Notes under the pieces: model-generated
The model's database searches: none
Told to the model about the DNA's origin: nothing
Seen by the model: the letters and a program-made list of their open reading frames with translations, nothing else
Part shown: piece by piece, positions 15,439 through 22,064 of the stretch
How the letters are laid out: the number at the start of each line of letters is the position of its first letter
Numbering within the stretch: position 1 is the stretch's first letter
Assembly (NCBI GenBank): GCA_039588915.1
Contig: JBDGYV010000034.1
Coordinates: 1 to 25,182 of the forward strand
DNA length: 25,182 bases
Source of the DNA: CAMYLR01 sp039588915
GTDB taxonomy: Bacteria > Gemmatimonadota > Gemmatimonadetes > JACCXV01 > JAHWKZ01
Reading direction: 5' to 3'
Position numbers and translations under genes: made by a program

Positions 15439-16636
15439 CGTGATCGATCGTGCGCGAGACGTGCTCGCCCGCTGGCGGCGTCGGTTTCGGGCCGACCTCA
15501 AGGCGAGCACCGACGCCAGCTTCCTGACTGCGCCGCGGTTTTTCGGTTTGCTCTACGGGCCGATTGACCGTTCGCTGCCGATCGACAAAGCGCTGCGTAA
15601 GGCGCTCGCGCACCGATTGCCCGCGCACGTGGGATGGCGACACGCACTCGGTGGCGTTGCGTACCTGCTGTTCATGGTCATGGTCATCACTGGCGTGCTG
15701 CTGTCGTTGCATTATCGCCCTTCGTCCGAGGAGGCCTACGGCAGCATCCAGCACATCGTCACAGGTGTGACCTTCGGCTGGCTTGTTCGCGACGTCCACG
15801 TTTGGTCCGCCACGCTGATCGTGATCGTCGTCCTCGCTCACATGGCGCGGGTCTTTTTCGAGGGCGCCTACAAGCCGCCGCGCGAGACGAGTTGGCTGAT
15901 CGGTCTGATGTTGTTGTTCGTGGTGCTGGCGTTTGGCGCGACGGGCTACCTACTGCCCTGGGATCAGTGGGCGTACTGGACGGTGACCGAGGTCCTGAAC
16001 ACAGTGGCGGTGTTTCCGCTGCTGGGTCGTTTGATCGTCGCCGCGGTGACCGGTGACGCGTTCGTGTCTGGTGCGACGCTGAGCCGCTTTTTTGCGCTCC
16101 ACGTGATCATCTTGCCGTGGATCGCATTTGCGTTACTCATCTTTCACTTCCGGTTGATTCGCACACAGGGGATCGCGCCCCCGAGGGGGGCCGTCGGGAG
16201 CGACGCTCTTGGCGTTCCCTTCTTTCCCCATCACTTGCTTCGATTGTTCCTAGTGACGGTCGTGGTGCTCGCAATCGTGATCACTCTGGCTACGCTCTTC
16301 CCGCGACCGCTCGCCGAACCCGCCTCGCCAGTCGAGCCGCCGGGCGAACTCGTCTCGACGTGGGTGGTGATGGATGTATCGCTGGCCCTGATTCGGTTCT
16401 TCGGCCCGTGGGGCTTCGCTCTCTTCACGCTGCTGGGGTTGAGCATGGCGTTTATCCCGCTCTTCGATCGGCACCCGGAACGACACCACCGGCCGATTAC
16501 GGTGCTCGGCGTCGTCTTCTTTGTTGGGTTTGCGATCCTTTGGCTGGTGGGGCATCAGCTCCGGTTCGCCCACCCCGACGTTGGGGCCCCAACCCCAACC
16601 GAGATCGCCGAGCCGGCGCAAACGGGGCTTGAATGA
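15431..16636 (+). CDS. Cytochrome b6/bc-type cytochrome b with altered Qo motif
   Basis: A 401-residue membrane protein combining the b6-like N-terminal half with a subunit IV-like C-terminal half. The four heme b ligands are present: H123 and H137 (14 apart), H224 and H239 (15 apart), the spacing typical of b6-type proteins. The segments GYLLPWDQWAYWTVTEV and GATLSRFFALHVIILPW are family hallmarks, and FPRPLAEPASPVEPPGEL aligns with the stretch that precedes the Qo-site PEWY motif. At that site the sequence is STWV (309-312), so the conserved proline, glutamate and tyrosine are missing. The start is GTG at 15431, with a second GTG at 15440 as an alternative. It overlaps the Rieske-like gene and the next cytochrome (ATGA). 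It is presumably a diheme quinone-linked membrane subunit. Confidence 0.9.
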   Translation: MANVIDRARDVLARWRRRFRADLKASTDASFLTAPRFFGLLYGPIDRSLPIDKALRKALAHRLPAHVGWRHALGGVAYLLFMVMVITGVLLSLHYRPSSEEAYGSIQHIVTGVTFGWLVRDVHVWSATLIVIVVLAHMARVFFEGAYKPPRETSWLIGLMLLFVVLAFGATGYLLPWDQWAYWTVTEVLNTVAVFPLLGRLIVAAVTGDAFVSGATLSRFFALHVIILPWIAFALLIFHFRLIRTQGIAPPRGAVGSDALGVPFFPHHLLRLFLVTVVVLAIVITLATLFPRPLAEPASPVEPPGELVSTWVVMDVSLALIRFFGPWGFALFTLLGLSMAFIPLFDRHPERHHRPITVLGVVFFVGFAILWLVGHQLRFAHPDVGAPTPTEIAEPAQTGLE

Positions 16637-17871
16637 AGCGCGGCTGGATCGTGATCGCGGTGGCGACGGTTGCCGTGTTTGGTGAGTCGGGCGGGGCTTT
16701 GTCGATCACCGTCCAAGACGTTCAGCCTCAGGTGGCCGCGGCCGGCGCCTACGGATGTGTCCTCTGTCATGCCGATAAGCGCAGGGCGTTCATCGAGGGC
16801 ATTCACTCCGAGCGCGGCATCGGGTGTCACGACTGCCACGGTGGCGATCCCACCGGTTTGGAGATCTCCACTGCCCACACGGGCACCTATGTCGGCACGC
16901 CGGACGAGCTCGCCACGGTCGAGCTATGTGGTTCATGTCACTCCGATCCCGACCGGATGCGGCAGTACGGCCTCCATGTAGGGCAAATCGCCGAGTTCCG
17001 TACCAGTCGACACGGACAACTGCTGCTCGGGGAGCTCAACACCGACGCGCCGACTTGCACCGACTGCCACGACGCGCACACGATCCTCACCCCGGACAAC
17101 GCCCGGAGCCGGGTTCACCCTGCCAACATCCCTGGCACGTGTGCCGGTTGCCACCAGGACGAGAGCCTGATGGCGAAGTATGGCCTATCGACCGATCAGT
17201 TCGAGCTGTACCGGGCGAGCGCACATGGCGTGGGGTTGTTCGAAAGACAGAACTTCGCGGCGCCCAGCTGTGTGGGTTGTCATGGCTCCCACGCTGCGCT
17301 GCCGCCGCAGGTGACCGAGATCGCGAACGTCTGCGGCCAGTGTCATGTGCTCGTGCGGCGCGCGTTCGATGATGGTCCTCACGGCGCAGCGGCCCAAGCT
17401 GGCGCCCTGCCCGGGTGCACGGCGTGCCACAGCAACCACCAGACAGAGCGCGTACAGCCGGACGCGATCGCCGAGACTTGCGTCGAGTGCCACGATGCCG
17501 ACAGCCGCGCGGCACGGCTTGGCGTGGAGGCTGAAGAGTTGATCGTTGCCGCCGAGAACGATTTACACGCCGCCGACGAGGCGATCGGGGAGCTGGTGGT
17601 TGCCGGCTGGCAGGTGGCCGACGTCCAGTTTCGTTATCAGACCGCCCTCACCGATTATCTGCAGATCGCCGAATTCCAGCACAGCCTCGATGTAGAGCAG
17701 CTCGAAGACCTGGGCCGACGGGTGGGGTCGATCTCGCGGGACATTCGGGCGACGGCGGAGGTCAGTGCGGAGCAGCGATGGGAGCACAAGCTGTTGTTGG
17801 TGCCGGTGTGGTTCCTTACGCTGTCGGCGATCGTCCTGGGATGGTTCAAGCTCCGCAGCTTGAAGGAGTAG
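16633..17871 (+). CDS. Nonaheme c-type cytochrome with C-terminal membrane anchor
   Basis: A 412-residue protein with a signal-like hydrophobic N terminus, nine CXXCH motifs (Cys at about 42, 65, 99, 142, 170, 213, 234, 262, 283), a heme-free helical or coiled-coil region (about 290-385) and one C-terminal membrane helix (LLLVPVWFLTLSAIVLGWFKL, 387-407). It should sit on the periplasmic face of the inner membrane, anchored by its tail. The ATG overlaps the cytochrome b stop as ATGA, so the two are translated together and may form a complex in which this cytochrome takes electrons from the b hemes, replacing cytochrome c1 or f. It is unrelated in layout to the tandem nonaheme trio. Heme count is certain; partner is inference. 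Confidence 0.9.
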   Translation: MKRGWIVIAVATVAVFGESGGALSITVQDVQPQVAAAGAYGCVLCHADKRRAFIEGIHSERGIGCHDCHGGDPTGLEISTAHTGTYVGTPDELATVELCGSCHSDPDRMRQYGLHVGQIAEFRTSRHGQLLLGELNTDAPTCTDCHDAHTILTPDNARSRVHPANIPGTCAGCHQDESLMAKYGLSTDQFELYRASAHGVGLFERQNFAAPSCVGCHGSHAALPPQVTEIANVCGQCHVLVRRAFDDGPHGAAAQAGALPGCTACHSNHQTERVQPDAIAETCVECHDADSRAARLGVEAEELIVAAENDLHAADEAIGELVVAGWQVADVQFRYQTALTDYLQIAEFQHSLDVEQLEDLGRRVGSISRDIRATAEVSAEQRWEHKLLLVPVWFLTLSAIVLGWFKLRSLKE

Positions 17872-17878
17872 CAGTGCT

Positions 17879-19879
17879 ATGCGGACTCTCCACGACCTGC
17901 TCGCGCGTTTCTCACGGCCGCTAAGGATCGCCATTCAGGTCTCCATTCTGGCGGTAATCGTCATTGCCGTCGGGGCGGTCGGGTTTATCGAGTACAGTGC
18001 CCAACCGAGCTTTTGTCTCAACTGCCATGTCATGGAGCCATACTACGAGTCGTGGGTCACATCGTCCCACAACGACGTGGCGTGCATCGAGTGTCACTAC
18101 GCGCCGGGCGTCAAAGCTGAAGCGATGGGGAAGTTCCAGGCCGCCAACCAGGTCGTGAAATACGTCACGGGCACGTACGGCATGAAGCCCTGGGCGGAGA
18201 TCGAGGACGCCTCGTGTTTGCGCTCGGGGTGTCACTCTGAACGCAAGCTCGAGTCAGAGCTCGACTATCGAGGGATACGCTTTGACCACGCGGAACATCT
18301 AGGGGAATTGCGTCGTGGCAAGCAGCTCCGATGCACGGCTTGCCATTCCCAGATCGTCCAGGGCGATCATGTCGCAGTCACAGCGGACACGTGTTTCCTC
18401 TGTCACTTCAAGGATCGACCGCCGGGAGAGCCCGTGGCCGGATGCACCGGCTGCCATCTCGATCCCCCGCGGTTGGTCTCCGACGCGGGCTTTGTGGTTG
18501 ATCACCCACGGTACGTCGACGAGCTTACCTCGTGCATTGGCTGTCATGAAGAGGTGACCAGCGGTTCGGGCGGAGCCAGTCAGACCCGCTGCTTTACCTG
18601 CCACAACGAGCCCGAGAGGATCGATCAATACGAGAACATCGATCTGGTGCACAGGGTCCATCTCGCCGATCACAATATCGAGTGTGCCCAGTGCCATACG
18701 CCGATCGAGCATCGAGTAACCTCGCTCGCATCGACGTTCCAGCTCGACTGCGCGAGCTGCCATCAAGACGTTCACGATCTGCAACGACGGATGTACGCGG
18801 GCACGGGTGGGCACGCGACTGAGAGCATGCCGAGCTTCATGTTCCTGGCGCGCGTCTCCTGTCGTGGGTGTCATGGTCTTCCGAGCGAGACGGAGGGTCA
18901 CGATCAAGTACAGCGAGCCGGTGAGGCGGCGTGCCTGTCGTGCCACGGCATCCGCTACGCCAACATCCTCCCATCTTGGCAACGGGAGATGGAACAGAGG
19001 GTCCGTCGTGTCGGAGCGGTCGTCGCCGGGGCGCAGGGCCGAGCGGGTTCGGCTCCGGTACGCACCCGCGCCACCGTCGACAGCCTGATCAGCCTGGCGA
19101 GCGAGAACGTCGAGTTCGTTCGCGTCGGCAAGGGAGCGCACAACATCACCTACGCCGACGAGTTGCTTGCCGCGGCCGTCGACCTCGTGCGCGAGGCGAT
19201 CGAGACCGGTGGGCTCCCGTACTCGGTCGACGACGTGGACCTCGGTACACGGGTCAGGAAGAACATCTGTCTACGCTGTCACCTGGGAGCGGAAGACCTG
19301 CAGGTGGAGTTCAAGGGTGCGCGGTTCGATCACCGACCCCACGTCACGACGGCGGGGTTGGAATGCGCCGATTGCCATACGTCCCTGGATGAACATGGGG
19401 GCACGACGATCGACTCACGAGAAACGTGCGACACGTGTCACCACTCGCAGATTCGGCCCATGAACTGTGCTCGCTGTCACTCCGGTCCCGGGGGCGCTCC
19501 GTCGGCGGTGATCGCGCATCCAACCGGCAACTTCCCTCATGACGTCCATCGCGGTGCGGGACTCGCCTGCGCCACGTGCCACACCGCGCCCGCGATGGGC
19601 GCTGAGGGGCTCGATTGTGCGACGTGTCACGAACAGCACCATCGACCCGAAGTGACCTGCCTCGGTTGTCATCAGCAGGGCACGATCGAGAAGCACACAC
19701 CGGCGATGCATGGCCAATGTGCGGTCTGTCATGGAGCGAAGATCGCGGGTATCACCGAATGGAGTCGGAAGGTTTGCACCGTTTGTCACACCGATCGGAT
19801 CGAGCATAACGCGCCGGTGGAGTGCACTCAGTGCCACCAGATCCCGGCCATGGCCGGGGCGCGAGAAGGGACCAGTTGA
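17879..19879 (+). CDS. 22-heme cytochrome c with NapC/NirT-like anchored N terminus
   Basis: A 666-residue protein with an N-terminal membrane helix (about 17-37) directly followed by FCLNCHVMEPYYESWVTSSH and CIECHYAPG, the pattern of NapC/NirT quinol-oxidising cytochromes. I count 21 CXXCH plus one CX4CH (CLRSGCH, the third motif), 22 predicted hemes. Twelve lie in the first part; a heme-free insert of about 100 residues with FVRVGKGAHNITYADELL separates them from ten more. That insert resembles the helical HN-motif endings of other multiheme cytochromes, suggesting two cytochromes became fused. AAGGAG lies ten bases before the ATG. It is separated from the nonaheme gene by seven bases. Likely role: accepting electrons at the membrane and storing or carrying them across the periplasm. 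Confidence 0.9.
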   Translation: MRTLHDLLARFSRPLRIAIQVSILAVIVIAVGAVGFIEYSAQPSFCLNCHVMEPYYESWVTSSHNDVACIECHYAPGVKAEAMGKFQAANQVVKYVTGTYGMKPWAEIEDASCLRSGCHSERKLESELDYRGIRFDHAEHLGELRRGKQLRCTACHSQIVQGDHVAVTADTCFLCHFKDRPPGEPVAGCTGCHLDPPRLVSDAGFVVDHPRYVDELTSCIGCHEEVTSGSGGASQTRCFTCHNEPERIDQYENIDLVHRVHLADHNIECAQCHTPIEHRVTSLASTFQLDCASCHQDVHDLQRRMYAGTGGHATESMPSFMFLARVSCRGCHGLPSETEGHDQVQRAGEAACLSCHGIRYANILPSWQREMEQRVRRVGAVVAGAQGRAGSAPVRTRATVDSLISLASENVEFVRVGKGAHNITYADELLAAAVDLVREAIETGGLPYSVDDVDLGTRVRKNICLRCHLGAEDLQVEFKGARFDHRPHVTTAGLECADCHTSLDEHGGTTIDSRETCDTCHHSQIRPMNCARCHSGPGGAPSAVIAHPTGNFPHDVHRGAGLACATCHTAPAMGAEGLDCATCHEQHHRPEVTCLGCHQQGTIEKHTPAMHGQCAVCHGAKIAGITEWSRKVCTVCHTDRIEHNAPVECTQCHQIPAMAGAREGTS

Positions 19880-19880
19880 C

Positions 19881-19902
19881 CGGGGGTTGAAGCTTACCCC
19901 CG
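19881..19902 (+). other. Hairpin between the 22-heme and 11-heme genes
   Basis: CGGGGGT (19881-19887) pairs perfectly with ACCCCCG (19896-19902) around the eight-base loop TGAAGCTT. It lies directly after the 22-heme stop and just before the AAGGGTGA ribosome binding site of the next gene. With no T run it is unlikely to terminate; it may stabilise or process the operon mRNA, or control translation of the next gene. Confidence 0.55.
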
Positions 19903-19913
19903 AAGGGTGACCC

Positions 19914-21212
19914 ATGTGTGAGCGCAATCGAGGATCAGCAAGAGTACTGCGAAACCTGCTGCTCGTCGTGCTCGTGTTTGGTCTGGGGTTCAGCTCCAAC
20001 GCATCAGCGACCGCTGCCCAGGTCGAGAGCCAGGAACCATCGGTCGTGACTTGCGGCGTGTGTCACAGCGATCCCGACTTCCTCGTCGGCAAGGGGACCC
20101 CTGAACAGCAGGCTACGCTGTTTGTACCGGACTCCATGCTGTTGGATACGGTGCATCGGGATCTTGGCTGCGCGGACTGTCATCCCGGTCCCGCCGTGGG
20201 CTACCCTCACGGACCTCTCACCGCGGTGGGTTGCGGGACGTGTCACGAGTCAGAGCAAACCGATTGGGAAGCATCGATCCACGCGCTCGACGTGATCGAA
20301 AGTGGCGACGCGCCGACCTGTGTGGGTTGCCACGGAACGCACACGGTGTACGGGATAGACGATCGCCGCTCGCCGACCTATCCGCTAAACGTGGCCACGC
20401 TGTGTGGCCGCTGTCACGCCGATCCACGCATCATCGGCACTTACTTCTCTGCTCCCGAGGAGGCACAGGCTCGAGTCGCGGTCGAGCAGTACCACGAGAC
20501 CGTTCACGGGGTGGCGCTCGAAGAAGCCGGTCTGGTGATCTCAGCCACCTGCAACGACTGTCACGAATCCCACCGAGTGTTGCCGGCCGAGTCGCCGGGG
20601 TCATCCGTGAACCGGGCGAACGTCGTAAAGACGTGCGGCGCTTGTCATGTGGGAGTCCTCGAGACATACGAGGAGGGATCGGCACACGGCGAAGCCTATC
20701 GCACGCACTTACGCAGCCCGACAGGACACGAGGCGCCAGCCTGCGTCGACTGCCACTCGGCGCACAGCATCGTGGAGGCGGATGAGCCGAAGTGGTTTGT
20801 GGGTATCGTCGAGGAGTGCGGCAAGTGTCACCAGGACGTCTATGAAACGTACTTCAGCACCTACCACGGGCAGGTAACACAGCTCGGCTTTGAGCTCACC
20901 GCCAAGTGCAGCGACTGTCACACCCCGCACAACATGCGCCCGGCCACCGATCTCGAGTCGACCGTTCATCCATTGAACCTGGTAGCCACGTGCGCGAAGT
21001 GTCATCCGGAGGCGAATCAGAACTTCGTCCGCTATTACGCTCACGGTGACGCAAGCGACCGGGAGAGATACCCGGTTCTCTTCTGGAGCTGGCTTTTCAT
21101 GACGACGCTGTTGGTGAGTGTGTGGTCGTTTTTCGGCTTGCACTCGGCGCTGTGGTTAGCCCGACTGGCGATCGAACGCGTACGACGAAGGGGGGCTGGG
21201 CATGGCACGTAG
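19914..21212 (+). CDS. 11-heme c-type cytochrome with C-terminal membrane helix
   Basis: A 432-residue protein with an N-terminal signal (hydrophobic stretch about 14-33), eleven CXXCH motifs (CGVCH, CADCH, CGTCH, CVGCH, CGRCH, CNDCH, CGACH, CVDCH, CGKCH, CSDCH, CAKCH) and a C-terminal membrane segment (PVLFWSWLFMTTLLVSVWSFFGLH). Its last three heme motifs and membrane helix closely match the end of the cytochrome part of the 19-heme fusion downstream. The gene overlaps the following FdnI-like cytochrome b gene by 11 bases, so the pair looks like a split version of the CbcL-type cytochrome c plus cytochrome b fusion known from Geobacter. AAGGGTGA precedes the ATG. Expected to face the periplasm and exchange electrons with its cytochrome b partner. 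Confidence 0.9.
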   Translation: MCERNRGSARVLRNLLLVVLVFGLGFSSNASATAAQVESQEPSVVTCGVCHSDPDFLVGKGTPEQQATLFVPDSMLLDTVHRDLGCADCHPGPAVGYPHGPLTAVGCGTCHESEQTDWEASIHALDVIESGDAPTCVGCHGTHTVYGIDDRRSPTYPLNVATLCGRCHADPRIIGTYFSAPEEAQARVAVEQYHETVHGVALEEAGLVISATCNDCHESHRVLPAESPGSSVNRANVVKTCGACHVGVLETYEEGSAHGEAYRTHLRSPTGHEAPACVDCHSAHSIVEADEPKWFVGIVEECGKCHQDVYETYFSTYHGQVTQLGFELTAKCSDCHTPHNMRPATDLESTVHPLNLVATCAKCHPEANQNFVRYYAHGDASDRERYPVLFWSWLFMTTLLVSVWSFFGLHSALWLARLAIERVRRRGAGHGT

Positions 21213-22062
21213 GCTGGCATCCTCGGATCGGGGGGCTGGACCGTACATCTGGCGGTTCTCGCCGCTGGAGCGCGTTCTCCACGCGATGGTCATTGTGTCG
21301 TTCTTTGGGCTCGTGATCACCGGCACGCCGCTCCTCTACTCGCACATGCCATGGGCCAGGACGCTCATCCGGCTGGTCGGTGGCTTCCAAGCAGCGGGAT
21401 TGATCCACCGTATCTGTGCCGTGATCACCTTTGGATACTTCTTTATCCACGTCGGTCATTTGACGTATCGAATCGCCAAGAGCACCGACAAGAAGCGCTT
21501 TTTCTGGGGACCGGATTCGATGGTCGCTGGGCCCAAAGACTTTCGGGACATCAGAGACATGTTCAAGTGGTTCCTGGGGAAGGGCCCACGACCCCGCTTC
21601 GACCGTTTCAACTACATGGACAAGCTCGACTACTGGGGCGAGTTCTGGGGTGTAGCCGTCATCGGCGGCTCCGGACTGGTCCTGTGGTTTCCGGTTTTCT
21701 TCTCACGGATTCTGCCCGGTTGGATGTTCAACGTGGCGACGATCATTCACGGCATCGAGGCGCTGCTGGCGACCGGGATCATCTTCACCATCCACTTCTT
21801 CAACGTGAACCTGCGGCCCGAGAAGTTCCCGGTGGATGTTGTGATGTTCACTGGGCGCGCAACACTCGACTACATGAAGGAGGAGCACCCGCTCCAGTAC
21901 GAGCGGTTGTCGCGGGAGGGACGGATCGAGGAAATGATCGCCCCACCGCCGTCTCGCGCCGCCTATCTGTGGTCGGTCTCTCTCGGGTTGAGCGGCCTCA
22001 CCCTCGGCATCCTGTTGATCGGGCTCATTATTTGGGCCCTCGTTCAGGGAGGTTGGAGGTAG
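21202..22062 (+). CDS. FdnI/CbcL-type diheme cytochrome b
   Basis: A 286-residue integral membrane protein of the formate dehydrogenase gamma / hydrogenase cytochrome b-like group. Candidate heme ligands are H27 in the first helix (ERVLHAMVIVSFFGLVITG), H69 and H83 in the second (GLIHRICAVITFGYFFIH), and H183 and H198 in the fourth (IIHGIEALLATGIIFTIHFF). The conserved FWGPDSMVAGPKDF and GPRPRFDRFNYMDKLDYWGEFWG loops are typical of this group in multiheme clusters, where the subunit links the quinone pool to a periplasmic cytochrome. A fifth hydrophobic helix closes the protein. The ATG at 21202 has AAGGGGGG upstream. This intact copy is the best reference for judging the damaged copy two genes downstream. 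Confidence 0.9.
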   Translation: MARRLASSDRGAGPYIWRFSPLERVLHAMVIVSFFGLVITGTPLLYSHMPWARTLIRLVGGFQAAGLIHRICAVITFGYFFIHVGHLTYRIAKSTDKKRFFWGPDSMVAGPKDFRDIRDMFKWFLGKGPRPRFDRFNYMDKLDYWGEFWGVAVIGGSGLVLWFPVFFSRILPGWMFNVATIIHGIEALLATGIIFTIHFFNVNLRPEKFPVDVVMFTGRATLDYMKEEHPLQYERLSREGRIEEMIAPPPSRAAYLWSVSLGLSGLTLGILLIGLIIWALVQGGWR

Positions 22063-22064
22063 CG

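Noticed and set aside
21351..22064. Upstream extension of the 19-heme fusion frame, giving a 1041-residue protein
   Set aside because: The first 238 codons are an off-frame reading of the intact cytochrome b gene; a signal peptide and GGAGG ribosome binding site mark the true ATG at 22065.
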